DNA of 64,000 nucleotides from Methylobacterium sp. J-076 (GCF_022829405.1 NZ_JAKSXW010000111.1:1-64000); one strand, 5' to 3'. Counted from the first letter of the stretch, positions 8,879 through 17,051 are shown. Translations and numbers: made by a program. The notes: generated by a model from the letters alone, not told the origin.

Positions 8879-9339
8879 CGCGGTGTCGGCGACGCCGGGA
8901 TCCCGGCGTCGCGTGGCTCAGGGCGGGTCCCCTCCCCCCGTGGGGAGGGGGTGTGGGGGCGGTGCCGGAGCAGGCGGGGCGGTGCCTCCCCGATCACGCC
9001 GGGATCGAGGGATGGCCACCGACGCGGCTGGCGGAAGGCGCCGCGGGCCGATCGACAGGCCACGACGATCCATTTGCGGCATTCGGGCCCAACGCGAGCC
9101 GAGATTACAGACGGACGCGCGAAGCACGGAAAGCACGCATGGCGTCTTTCATTTCATTCTCTCTGGAAAGACTTCGGATCTGGAAAGACTTGGCTTGGGC
9201 AAGAATCGGACCTGCGCGCAAATCCGTGATGGAACCAAATCCATTGGCCTGGGCAATTATTTGTATTAGTCTTGTGCGCCAGCGCAGGGCCCCTGTGAAA
9301 TCGGGGGCTTGATACGCGCAGGACGGGACGTCTGCGCAA
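8879..9339. other. Intergenic region with tandem hairpins, then an AT-richer leader
   Basis: The first 75 bases hold two hairpins, annotated separately. After about 9080 the sequence becomes AT-richer up to the FnrN-type gene and is probably its promoter. A lone TTGAT half-site occurs at 9309-9313, but no full FNR box was found. No gene is supported. Confidence 0.5.
8889..8950 (+). terminator. Two consecutive hairpins after universal stress gene
   Basis: Positions 8889-8912 form a perfect 24-nt palindrome centred on GGATCC, starting 11 bases after the stop codon. Positions 8929-8950 form a second hairpin, CCCCTCCCC / GGGGAGGGG with a CCGT loop. There is no T run, as is usual in this group, so this is a probable rather than a certain terminator. 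Confidence 0.55.
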
Positions 9340-10080
9340 ATGAGCACTTTAGAGTTGAGCCACGACCACGCGGCCCATCCCTGCCATCACGGCTGGCAGG
9401 GGGAGAGCTGCCAGGATTGCAAGGCGCGGCTGTTCAGCATCTGCGCCGCCCTCACCATCGACGAGCTCGAGGAGCTGGAGGCCCTGAGCCGGCAGATCAC
9501 CCTCGCCCCCCGGCAGACCCTGTTCGCCCAGGAGGACGATGCCACCGCCGTCTACAACGTCACGGAGGGGGCGCTGGTCCTCTCCCGCCTGCTGCCGGAT
9601 GGCCGGCGCCACGTGATGGGCTTCGCCCTAGCCGGCGACTTCCTCGGCCTCGCCCTGCCGGAGCGGTTCACCGTGACCGCCGCGGCCCTCGGCCCGGTGA
9701 CCCTCTGCCGGTTCGAGCGGGGCGCCTTCCGGGCGCTGGTGGCGGACAAGCCGCACCTGCTCCTGCGGCTGCACGAACGCGCCGCCTACGAGCTGACCCT
9801 GGCCCAGGACCAGATGATGCTCCTCGGCCGGCGCACCGCCGAGGAGAAGGTGGCGAGCTTCCTCGGGGGCCTGCGTCGCCGCTACGCCCGGATCGGCCAC
9901 GATTCGGCCACGGTGGAACTGCCGATGGGCCGGCAGGACATCGCCGATCATCTCGGCCTCACCATCGAGACGGTGAGCCGAATGCTGACGCGCCTCGACC
10001 GCGAGCGCACCATCCTCATCGTGCCCGGCGGCGTGCGCGTGCTCGACCCCGGCCGCCTGGAACACTTGGCCGCCGGCTGA
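9340..10080 (+). CDS. FnrN-type oxygen-sensing transcription regulator (Crp/Fnr family)
   Basis: A 246-residue regulator. Near the N terminus it has Cys24-x2-Cys27-x7-Cys35, the spacing of alphaproteobacterial FnrN proteins, and a fourth Cys at 123 in VTLCRFERG, matching the internal ligand of the [4Fe-4S] cluster. A cNMP-like barrel (about 45-140) is followed by a dimer helix and a helix-turn-helix (QDIADHLGLTIETVSRML). The E-x-x-S-R pattern in its recognition helix is the one that reads TTGAT half-sites. It lies between two universal stress genes whose units carry FNR-like boxes, so it is the likely local activator under low oxygen. Regulation of those genes is inferred. Confidence 0.9.
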   Translation: MSTLELSHDHAAHPCHHGWQGESCQDCKARLFSICAALTIDELEELEALSRQITLAPRQTLFAQEDDATAVYNVTEGALVLSRLLPDGRRHVMGFALAGDFLGLALPERFTVTAAALGPVTLCRFERGAFRALVADKPHLLLRLHERAAYELTLAQDQMMLLGRRTAEEKVASFLGGLRRRYARIGHDSATVELPMGRQDIADHLGLTIETVSRMLTRLDRERTILIVPGGVRVLDPGRLEHLAAG

Positions 10081-10152
10081 ACGCCCGGACGGGGGACGTC
10101 CCCCCGCCATCACCGTCCTGTCCGCCCGTGCCCGCACCGCCTGATCGGCCCC

Positions 10153-10965
10153 TTAATGGCTCATCAGGCAGCAGACCGGGCTGCGCCGGAGCAGGTCTCG
10201 GGTCACGCCGCCGAAGGCCCATTCCCGCATGCGGGAATGGCCGTAGGCCCCCATGACGATCAGGTCGGCATCCTGGCGGCGCGCGAAATCGAGGATCTCC
10301 TCGGCCGGGCCCTTCCGGTCCTGGATCAGATGGGTGGTCACCGCCGCGCCGTGGCGGGCGAGGTGGGCGGCCACCTGCTCCGCGCCCTCGGCATGGGCCC
10401 CCTCGCCGACCCCGGCGACGAAGACCTGATCCGCGCGGCGGATGAAGGGGAGCGCGCCGGACACGGCCCGGCGGGTCTCCACCGTGTCCTTCCAGGCGAC
10501 GACGATGCGCGCGGCCCGCAGGGCCTCGACCTCCAGCGGCACGACGAGCACCGGGCGGCCGGCCTCCATCAGGACGGGCCCCGACGCCACGCCGAGGGTG
10601 CCGCGATCCTCCGCCCCCTCGCCCTCCTGCCCGACGACCACGAGGTCGGCCGCCCTCGCCTCTGCCACGAGGTGGGTGAGGGGGGTGGCATGGGTGGCGC
10701 GCCATTCCGTATCGAAGGCGCCCTCGGCGTTGCGGACGAAGACGTCGCGGGCGCACTCCAGCTCGGCCCGGACCACCTCTCGGTTGCGCTCCTCCTGAAG
10801 CTGGGCATCGGAGATGTCGCTGACCAGCACGGGGGCGGGCACCTTCCGGGCCGCGGCCCCCGTGAGGATCGCCTCGAACCGCGGCGTCAGCCCCGCGGCC
10901 AGCCGGATCCGGGCCGGCGCGGCACCGGAGAGATCGACGCAGACCAGAATCGTCGCGTAGGACAT
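10153..10965 (-). CDS. Universal stress protein, UspA family (second paralogue)
   Basis: A 270-residue tandem Usp protein, opening SYATILVCVDLSG and ending with the ATP-loop GAYGHSRMREWAFGG and the same Cys-Cys-Leu-Met-Ser-His tail as the protein at 8063-8878. The ATG at 10965 follows GGAGGTGGCG; an earlier in-frame ATG at 10977 lacks this spacing. It lies 44 bases downstream of a small membrane protein gene, with an FNR-like box before that gene, so both are probably one transcript. A perfect 22-nt palindrome inside the coding region (10219-10240) falls on the conserved ATP-loop codons. Confidence 0.92.
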   Translation of the reverse strand: MSYATILVCVDLSGAAPARIRLAAGLTPRFEAILTGAAARKVPAPVLVSDISDAQLQEERNREVVRAELECARDVFVRNAEGAFDTEWRATHATPLTHLVAEARAADLVVVGQEGEGAEDRGTLGVASGPVLMEAGRPVLVVPLEVEALRAARIVVAWKDTVETRRAVSGALPFIRRADQVFVAGVGEGAHAEGAEQVAAHLARHGAAVTTHLIQDRKGPAEEILDFARRQDADLIVMGAYGHSRMREWAFGGVTRDLLRRSPVCCLMSH

Positions 10966-11009
10966 CGCCACCTCCATCGCTTGCCGTGCGGGCGCCGGGG
11001 GACCGGCCC

Positions 11010-11204
11010 TCAGTGGGCCACGCGCATGAGCACCGTGACGATCACCGCCGCCGTGCAGGCCAGGGCGAGGGCCGTGAGGCTGCCGAGGCGGCCGTGCAGG
11101 TGCCCGGCGCCGTTTGCGGCCGTCCCCTCGACCCGCGCCGTGATGGCGGTGCCGCGGGGCATCCGGACGGTGGGGGTGGGCAGGGGCAGGATGTTCGTGG
11201 CCAT
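11010..11204 (-). CDS. Small single-pass membrane protein, unknown function
   Basis: A 64-residue protein starting MATNILPLPTP, with one C-terminal hydrophobic helix (LTALALACTAAVIVTVLM, about 41-58). The ATG at 11204 is placed by GAGGAGGTGCCC directly before it; a GTG six bases upstream would leave no spacing. It precedes the universal stress gene in the same direction and follows an FNR-like box, so it may be a membrane component of the same low-oxygen response. No family was recognised. Confidence 0.65.
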   Translation of the reverse strand: MATNILPLPTPTVRMPRGTAITARVEGTAANGAGHLHGRLGSLTALALACTAAVIVTVLMRVAH

Positions 11205-11255
11205 GGGCACCTCCTCATCGAGGGCCCCATGGTGACGCGTCGGGGCGCGGGCGCC

Positions 11256-11269
11256 TTGATCCAGCGCAA
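11256..11269 (-). promoter_or_regulatory. FNR/FixK-like box upstream of small membrane protein and USP
   Basis: On the plus strand TTGATCCAGCGCAA; on the minus strand TTGCG-N4-ATCAA, the same half-site combination as the box at 7965-7978. It lies about 52 bases before the ATG at 11204. Confidence 0.6.
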
Positions 11270-11288
11270 AATCCGGCCGCGCGGCGCC

Positions 11289-11522
11289 TTACTGCACCGC
11301 CGGGCTGGTGCTGGCGACGATGGGCAGGCCCGCCGGGGCCTCGCCGCAGGCGATGCAGCGCAGGCGCTGGGCCACGGCCACGACGTCCTCCTCCGCCCCG
11401 GCGCAGAGCTGGCCCCAGCTCGCCCAGGTGGTGGCCCGGCAGGTCGGGCAGCGGGGGATGCGCAGGCCGCGGTGGCCGGTCTTCTGCCAGTCGCCCACGG
11501 TCTGGCGCCGGAACACGCTCAT
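11289..11522 (-). CDS. Small zinc-ribbon-like protein, unknown function
   Basis: A 77-residue protein with two CxxC pairs, PRCPTCRAT (about 24-32) and RCIACGEA (about 60-67), spaced as in a zinc ribbon. The ATG at 11522 is chosen because GAGGCGGCG precedes it; the frame is open to 11615 but that extension looks non-coding. It is upstream of the small membrane protein and stress gene on the same strand. Function is not recognised. Confidence 0.55.
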   Translation of the reverse strand: MSVFRRQTVGDWQKTGHRGLRIPRCPTCRATTWASWGQLCAGAEEDVVAVAQRLRCIACGEAPAGLPIVASTSPAVQ

Positions 11523-11893
11523 CGCCGCCTCACCCGGGCCCGCACCGAACCGGTCGCCTCGTCCATCGCCGTTCCCCGTGGCCTCGCCTGCCCGGCCATA
11601 TGCAACGCGCGCCACTCTCCGTCGATCAGGTGACAGTTTTCAGACGTGACATTTCCGAATTAATTTCACGCTGGAAAATCAAATCTGGATCAGTTCCATG
11701 TATGGCCGTATTCTTGGAACGCTTAAATACTGTCAGCTATTTGCACCCGCGAACGAGGCGGTGAGCCGGCCGGGGGGCAGGTGAAGGCGAAGTCGTCGCC
11801 GCTATCGCCGCCGAAGAACGGCCCGGCGCGGCGGAGACTTTGCGGGAGATCGAGGAGAGGCCGGGATGGACGCGCTGCGCCTCGCCGGGGCCG
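11523..11893. other. AT-richer gene-free stretch
   Basis: About 370 bases between the zinc-ribbon gene and the end of eutC. Positions 11630-11760 are distinctly AT-rich and probably carry a promoter for the leftward zinc-ribbon gene. No repeat or RNA was recognised. Confidence 0.45.
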
Positions 11894-12649
11894 TCATGAT
11901 GTCGGCGGGGCGGCCAGGGCCGGCGGCTCCCGGCGCAGGCCGACGCCGCTGGTGCCCTGGGCCAGCATCGCCCGCAGCAGGGCCTCCCCCTGCCCGGCGG
12001 CGGCCTCCACGGAGAGCCCGTCCTGGCGGATGTTGGAGATGCAGTTCCGCCGGGAATCCGGCAGGCCCGGCTCGGGGGCGAAGGTGACGTAGCAGCCGAG
12101 GCTGTCGGAGGCGGAGAGGCCCGGCCGTTCGCCGATCAGCACCACGACCGCCCGCGCCTGGAGGCGGGCGCCGATGGGGTCGCCCAGGGCCACCCGCCCC
12201 TGCGTGGCGACCACCACCGGGGCGAGGCTCCACCCCGCCCGCCGCACCCGGGCCGCCAGGGCCGCGGCGGCGGGCACCGCGTTGAGGGCGACCGCCGTGG
12301 CCGAGAGCCCGTCCGCGATGACGATGGCGACGTCGAACCCCTGCCCCGCCCCGTCGAGGGCGGCGGCGGATTCGGGGTGGAGGGCGCGGCCTTTGTCCGG
12401 CCGGCGCAGGTACTCGGCCCGGTCGGCCACGGTGGAGCGGACCTCGACCGATTCGAGCCCCTGCGCGCGGAGGGCGTCCCGGATCGCCCCCGGGTCCAGG
12501 GGGGTCCAGACCGCCTCGCGGGCCCGGGCATGGTCGAGGCCGAAGGCCAGGGACGCCGCGGTGGGCAGGCCGGCGCCGTGGGCGCCCAGCGCGATCCGCG
12601 CCTGGGTGAGGGCGCGCAGGTCGCGCAGGGTGGAGGGGGCCTTGCTCAT
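11894..12649 (-). CDS. eutC: Ethanolamine ammonia-lyase, small subunit
   Basis: A 251-residue light chain of the adenosylcobalamin-dependent lyase converting ethanolamine to acetaldehyde and ammonia. Family hallmarks include TQARIALGAHGAGLPT near the N terminus, FDVAIVIADGLSATAV (about 105-120), LIGERPGLSASDSLG and CISNIRQDGL near the C terminus. The ATG at 12649 overlaps the stop of eutB (ATGA), so the subunits are translationally coupled. The frame stays open far upstream inside eutB, but that part is the shadow of eutB. No microcompartment or eut regulator genes are nearby. Confidence 0.95.
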   Translation of the reverse strand: MSKAPSTLRDLRALTQARIALGAHGAGLPTAASLAFGLDHARAREAVWTPLDPGAIRDALRAQGLESVEVRSTVADRAEYLRRPDKGRALHPESAAALDGAGQGFDVAIVIADGLSATAVALNAVPAAAALAARVRRAGWSLAPVVVATQGRVALGDPIGARLQARAVVVLIGERPGLSASDSLGCYVTFAPEPGLPDSRRNCISNIRQDGLSVEAAAGQGEALLRAMLAQGTSGVGLRREPPALAAPPTS

Positions 12650-14049
12650 GCCGCCCTCCCCGGCAGGAGGCGGGAGGCCGCGGCGAAGGCGCCCGGCAAC
12701 TCGCCCGCCGCGCCGCGCAGCCGCCCCCGCGCATCGGTGACGCCGACCTCGCGCAGCCATGCCTCGAATTCCGGCGCCGGGGGGCGGCCCAGGGTCTCGC
12801 GGGCGAAGACGGCGTCGTGGTGGGAGAGCGACTGGTAGTTCAGCATCACGTCGTCCGCCCCCGGCACGGTGATGACGAAGTTCACCCCCGCCGCGCAGAG
12901 CAGGGTGAGCAGGGCGTCCATGTCCTCGCCGTCCGCGTCGGCGTGGTTGGTGTAGCAGACGTCCACCCCCATCGGCAGGCCGAGCAGCTTGCCGCAGAAA
13001 TGGTCCTCCAGCCCGGCCCGGATGATCTGCTTGCCGTCGTAGAGATATTCCGGCCCGATGAAGCCCACCACCGTGTTGACGAGGAGCGGCGAGAAATCCC
13101 GGGCCACGGCGTAGGCGCGGGCCTCCATGGTCTGCTGATCGACGCCCCAGTGGGCGTCCGCCGAGAGGGCCGAGCCCTGGCCGGTCTCGAAATACATGAA
13201 CTGCCCGTCCGCCGGGCAGCGGCCCAGCGCCCGCCCGGCCTCCGCGGCCTCCCGCAGCACCGCGAGGTCGACGCCGAACCCGGCATTGGCCTTCTGCGAG
13301 CCGGCCACGGACTGGAACACGAGGTCCACCGGCGCCCCCCGCCCCATCGCCTCGATCGCCACGGTGACGTGGCCGAGGCAGCAATGCTGGGTCGGCACCC
13401 CGAGGCGCAGGCGCAGGGTCTCCAGAAGCTCGACGATGCGGATGTAGTCGGGCAGGGAATCGGTGGCCGGGTTCACGCCGATCACCGCATCGCCCGAGCC
13501 CATCAGCAGCCCGTCGAGGGCGGAGACGAGGATCCCTTCCGAGGAATCGGTGGGGTGGTTGGGCTGGTTGCGGGTGGAAAGGCGGCCGGGCAGGCCGATC
13601 GTCGAGCGGAAGCGCGTGACCACGGGGCGCTTGGCGGCGATGGCCAGCAGGTCCTGCAGCCGGCAGAGCTTGGCCGCGGCCGCCACCATCTCCGGCGTCA
13701 GGCCGGGGGCGAGGGCGGCCAGCGCCGCCCCGTCGGCCTCCGGCGAGAGCAGCCATTCCCGGAACGCCCCGACCGTGAGGGAGGAGACGGGCGCGAAGGC
13801 GGCCCGGTCGTGCCGCCGGGCGATGAGGTCGGAGACCTCGTCCTCCTCGGAGGGGATCAGTTCCTGCGCCAGGAACGCCTTGAGGGGCAGGTCGGCCAGC
13901 GCGATCTGCGCCGCCAGCCGCTCCACCGGGCCCTCCGCCGCGATGCCCGCGAGCTGGTCGCCCGAGCGGGCGGGCGTCGCCTTGGCCATCAGGCTCTTCA
14001 GGTCCGGAAACGAGAAGCGCGTGCCTTCGATGACGGTCGTGTACGCCAT
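12646..14049 (-). CDS. eutB: Ethanolamine ammonia-lyase, large subunit
   Basis: A 467-residue catalytic heavy chain. Recognisable segments include FPDLKSLMAKATP, a TRFRSTIGLPGRLSTRNQPN stretch, FETGQGSALSADAHWG and GFIGPEYLYDGKQI, all strongly conserved in EutB. Length matches the family (about 450-470). The ATG at 14049 follows GGGAGG; an extended start at 14118 has no such site. Upstream is a 500-base region shared divergently with nepR. With only EutBC present, ethanolamine is probably used as a nitrogen or carbon source without a Eut microcompartment. An acetaldehyde-processing gene and a transporter would have to be elsewhere. Confidence 0.96.
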   Translation of the reverse strand: MAYTTVIEGTRFSFPDLKSLMAKATPARSGDQLAGIAAEGPVERLAAQIALADLPLKAFLAQELIPSEEDEVSDLIARRHDRAAFAPVSSLTVGAFREWLLSPEADGAALAALAPGLTPEMVAAAAKLCRLQDLLAIAAKRPVVTRFRSTIGLPGRLSTRNQPNHPTDSSEGILVSALDGLLMGSGDAVIGVNPATDSLPDYIRIVELLETLRLRLGVPTQHCCLGHVTVAIEAMGRGAPVDLVFQSVAGSQKANAGFGVDLAVLREAAEAGRALGRCPADGQFMYFETGQGSALSADAHWGVDQQTMEARAYAVARDFSPLLVNTVVGFIGPEYLYDGKQIIRAGLEDHFCGKLLGLPMGVDVCYTNHADADGEDMDALLTLLCAAGVNFVITVPGADDVMLNYQSLSHHDAVFARETLGRPPAPEFEAWLREVGVTDARGRLRGAAGELPGAFAAASRLLPGRAA

Positions 14050-14565
14050 GACGGGACCTCCCGGGACAGGGGCGCGATCCTCGCCCCTCTGCAAGCCGAA
14101 CGCCAGGGGCGGCCCCATGGACTCCGCCCGCCGGGGGAATCGCGTCCGGCCGCCCGCCCCCGACGCCCCCTCCTTCGCGGTCCGCCGAGGCGGGCCCCTC
14201 GGGGTCCGGCGGGCGGGTCGGCGGCCCTTCCGCCGCTTGCGCGCACGGGCGGGATACGATCACCCCGGCCGCCCCCCGCCGCGGCCCGCGCGCTCAGCCG
14301 GGGTTCATCCCGCACGTGCAATAGTCATTGCCAAGCTCATGATTATTTCTGAATTGTAACTTGTAACGATACAGAAACACTTTCGATCTTAGCTGTATTA
14401 TTTGATTAATGGTTGATGAATACAGAGTTCACAACCGATTAAATCCCCACCTCATACCAGCGACGTCATCAGGGCGACGCGCCGGAACGCCGCCGGACGG
14501 GCACGATCCCATCGGTCGGTCCGCACGGCGGTCATCCGGGCTCGCCCGTCCGACAGGACGAGACG
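14050..14565. other. Divergent intergenic region between eutB and nepR
   Basis: About 515 bases. Positions 14325-14460 are strongly AT-rich for this genome and probably carry promoters for both directions. The part nearer eutB is very GC-rich. No convincing EcfG-type promoter (GGAAC-N16/17-CGTT) and no cobalamin-riboswitch-like element was found by eye. Confidence 0.5.
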
Positions 14566-14811
14566 ATGGCGCAGGATCACGAGGACGGAGCCGGCCCGGC
14601 GACGATCAGGGAAGGCCCGACGGAGGAGGCCGCGCGGCCCCGGCGGGGCTCCGTCGATGCCGTCTCCCGCGGCCGGATCGGGCGGGAGCTTCAGCGGCAC
14701 TACGCGCAGGTTCTGGCTCTGCCGATCCCCCACCACCTGCGCGCCCTGCTGGACGACCTCGCCGACCAGGGCGGGGGGTCCGAGCGCGCCGAACGGGAGC
14801 TTCCGCGATGA
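14566..14811 (+). CDS. nepR: NepR anti-sigma factor of the general stress response
   Basis: An 81-residue protein whose C-terminal half has the NepR core IGRELQRHYAQVLALPIPHH (about 46-65) followed by LRALLDDLADQ. NepR binds and holds the EcfG sigma factor until phosphorylated PhyR displaces it. The N-terminal extension is acidic and low in structure, as usual. Its stop overlaps the start of the sigma-factor gene (ATGA), the standard nepR-ecfG arrangement. PhyR and its kinase are not in the window. Confidence 0.88.
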   Translation: MAQDHEDGAGPATIREGPTEEAARPRRGSVDAVSRGRIGRELQRHYAQVLALPIPHHLRALLDDLADQGGGSERAERELPR

Positions 14812-15395
14812 TGCAGACCCTCGCTCCGACCGCCCCGCCGGTGGGGACGCCCCCGGGCGCCGACTCGGAGATGCGCGAGCTCCTCCTGGGATCGATCCCG
14901 GCGCTGCGGGCCTTCGCCTTCTCGCTGACCTACGACCTCGACCGCTCCGACGACCTCGTGCAGGACACGCTGGTGCGCGCCTGGACCAAGGCGGAGAGCT
15001 TCCGCCGGGGCACCAACCTCACGGCGTGGCTGTTCACCATCCTGCGCAACCTGTTCTACTCCGAGCAGCGCAAGCGCAAGCGCGAGGTGGAGGATGCCGA
15101 CGGCGTCCATGCCGGCCGCCTCGCCTCCCTGCCCGAGCAGGAGGTGCGGATGGAGATGGCGCAGTTCCAGGATGCCCTGAACCTGCTGCCCCAGGCCCAG
15201 CGCGAGGCGCTGATCCTCGTGGGCGCCCAGAGCTTCACCTACGAGGAGGCGGCGGAGATCTGCGGCGTGGCGGTGGGCACCATCAAGAGCCGGGTGAGCC
15301 GCGCCCGGGTGCGGCTGATCGAGAGCCTGGGCATGCACGGCACGGACGACATCGGCGCGGACGGGGCGACCCGGGCGGCCCTGGTGGAGCGCTGA
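14808..15395 (+). CDS. ecfG: EcfG-family extracytoplasmic sigma factor
   Basis: A 195-residue ECF sigma factor. Region 2 (LTYDLDRSDDLVQDTLVRAW, about 38-57) and region 4 (FTYEEAAEICGVAVGTIKSR, about 143-162) are complete, with WLFTILRN between them. Coupling to nepR by a four-base overlap identifies it as the general-stress sigma of alphaproteobacteria. Two adjacent ATG codons (14808, 14811) could serve as start; the first gives the overlap. It would direct RNA polymerase to GGAAC-type promoters under stress. Confidence 0.9.
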   Translation: MMQTLAPTAPPVGTPPGADSEMRELLLGSIPALRAFAFSLTYDLDRSDDLVQDTLVRAWTKAESFRRGTNLTAWLFTILRNLFYSEQRKRKREVEDADGVHAGRLASLPEQEVRMEMAQFQDALNLLPQAQREALILVGAQSFTYEEAAEICGVAVGTIKSRVSRARVRLIESLGMHGTDDIGADGATRAALVER

Positions 15396-15404
15396 GCCCG
15401 GCCG

Positions 15405-15935
15405 CTACTTGATGAGCCGCACCACGTCCCGGAAGCGGGGGTGGGCGGCGCTGCCGAGCCATTCGAACACCACCATCTCGGTGGTGACGATGTCGGCCCC
15501 GTGGGCCGCGAGGCGGGAGAGCGCCGCCTCGCGGTTGTCCGTGCGCCGGGAGCCGACCGCGTCGCGCACGATCCGCACCCGCCGGCCCGCCGCCATCAGG
15601 CCGAGGGCCGTCTGCAGCACGCAGATATGCGCCTCGCAGCCGGCGAGGATCACCTCCGCCTCCGCCGGGAGGCGGGCGAGGAAGCCCTCGCTGCGGGTGA
15701 CGTCGAACTCCATCTTCGCGACCGTCTCGCCGCCCGCGAGTTCCGGGACGGTGGGGCCGAGTGCGGCCGGGTTCTGCTCGGTGAGCAGGAGCGGCACGCC
15801 CAGGAGCGCCGCCGCCTCGCGCAGCCGCCCCGCATTGGCCACCACCGCCCCGGCCTCCGCGATGGCCGGGACGAGCCGGGCCTGGAGATCGATCAGCACG
15901 AGCAGGGAGCGGGCGGGGTCGATCGGCGGCAGCAT
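15405..15935 (-). CDS. Isochorismatase-like cysteine hydrolase
   Basis: A 176-residue protein of the isochorismatase/nicotinamidase fold. The catalytic triad is visible: Asp in LLVLIDLQARL, Lys in ETVAKMEFDV, and Cys in ILAGCEAHICVLQTAL. This short form resembles the YcaC/ribonuclease-inhibitor-like group rather than true nicotinamidases, so the substrate is uncertain. The ATG at 15935 follows AAGGACGG. It starts 11 bases after the asparaginase-like gene ends, implying one operon and possibly a shared role in amide or nitrogen metabolism. Confidence 0.85.
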   Translation of the reverse strand: MLPPIDPARSLLVLIDLQARLVPAIAEAGAVVANAGRLREAAALLGVPLLLTEQNPAALGPTVPELAGGETVAKMEFDVTRSEGFLARLPAEAEVILAGCEAHICVLQTALGLMAAGRRVRIVRDAVGSRRTDNREAALSRLAAHGADIVTTEMVVFEWLGSAAHPRFRDVVRLIK

Positions 15936-15946
15936 GGCCCGTCCTT

Positions 15947-16948
15947 TCAGTAGGTGGCGAAGTAGCCGGCGATGGCGGCCGGATCCTGCGTGACGGTGAG
16001 CGACAGCGCCAGCAGGATGCGGGCCTTCTGCGGCGTCAGGTTGTCGGCGCTGAGGATGCCCCGCTCCCGCAGCCGCGTCGTGAGGGGCACGATGCCGCTG
16101 CCCGCGCGGGTGGACATCACCACCGGCAGCCCGGCCTCCACCGCCTCGGCCAGGGCGTCCGCCTCCCCGGGCGGGACCATCCCCGGCGCGAGCCCGGCCG
16201 AGACGAGGCCCCGCGCCCCCGCCGCCCGGAACGCCCGCACGGCCGTCCCGTCCGCGTCGGCGTAGCCGTAGGCGATGTCGACCCGGGGCAGGGCCGCGAG
16301 GCGGCGGATGTCGAAGGGGGTGCCGGGGGCGTGCGCCCGCTCGGCCCGGCGGTAGTAGCGCACGCTGCCGCCATCGACGTGGCCGAGCACCCCGAAATCG
16401 GGGGTGCGGAAGGTCTGGAGCCGGGTGACGGAGGTCTTGGTGACCTCCCGCGCCGCCTGGATCTCGTCGTTGAGCACCACGAGCACGCCGCGCCCGCGGG
16501 ATTCCGGCGCGGCCGCGGTCTGCACCGCCGCGACGAGGTTGAGCTTGGCATCGCTCGACAGGGCGCTCATCGGCCGCTGCGAGCCCACCAGCACCACCGG
16601 CACCGCCACGGTGAGGGTGAGGCTCAAGGCATAGGCGGTCTCTTCGAGGGTGGCCGTGCCGTGGCCGATGACGATGCCCGCGAGGTTGGAATGGTCCGCC
16701 ACCGCGCGCTCGCAGAGCAGGACGAGGTCCCGCCACTCGGCGAAGCCGATGGCCGGGCTCGGCACCGCCCGGAACGGCACCGGCACCACCTCGGCCACGC
16801 CCGCCAGCTCCGGCACCGCCGCGACGATGGCCCCGGCGTCGAGCCGCCGGTCGGTGGCGGTGTAGTCGAGGATATCGAGGGAATCCCGGCCGAGGGACGA
16901 GATCGTCCCACCCGTGCCGATGAAGGCCACCTTCGGTTTGCCGGTCAT
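15947..16948 (-). CDS. L-asparaginase-family protein with altered second catalytic motif
   Basis: A 333-residue member of the asparaginase/glutaminase fold. The first catalytic Thr motif is present as FIGTGGTISSLG at the N terminus, and a Lys resembling the proton-relay Lys is in VTKTSVTRL. The second motif, normally HGTDTxEETA, reads HGTATLEETAYAL, so the conserved Asp is Ala. Homologues with this change exist in Rhizobiales under an asparaginase label; the true activity may differ. The ATG at 16948 follows AGGGGGACG; a longer frame upstream is Pro/Ala-rich and unlikely. It forms an operon with the isochorismatase-like gene. Confidence 0.8.
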   Translation of the reverse strand: MTGKPKVAFIGTGGTISSLGRDSLDILDYTATDRRLDAGAIVAAVPELAGVAEVVPVPFRAVPSPAIGFAEWRDLVLLCERAVADHSNLAGIVIGHGTATLEETAYALSLTLTVAVPVVLVGSQRPMSALSSDAKLNLVAAVQTAAAPESRGRGVLVVLNDEIQAAREVTKTSVTRLQTFRTPDFGVLGHVDGGSVRYYRRAERAHAPGTPFDIRRLAALPRVDIAYGYADADGTAVRAFRAAGARGLVSAGLAPGMVPPGEADALAEAVEAGLPVVMSTRAGSGIVPLTTRLRERGILSADNLTPQKARILLALSLTVTQDPAAIAGYFATY

Positions 16949-17051
16949 CGCGTCCCCCTGCCTCCGTCCGCCGCGCATGCGGATGCGCCCGATGGAGACC
17001 GAGTGCACCAGACCGGCCGCGGCAGGCAACCCGCCGCGGTCGAACGCCGGT

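Noticed and set aside
10219..10240. Perfect 22-nt palindrome CCATTCCCGCATGCGGGAATGG
   Set aside because: It falls on the conserved Gly-His-Ser-Arg ATP-loop codons of a universal stress protein, and the paralogue at 8063 has a near-palindrome at the same codons. Coding constraint explains it.
14483..14508. GGAAC sequence upstream of nepR as an EcfG promoter
   Set aside because: No CGTT-like -10 element follows at 16-17 bases.
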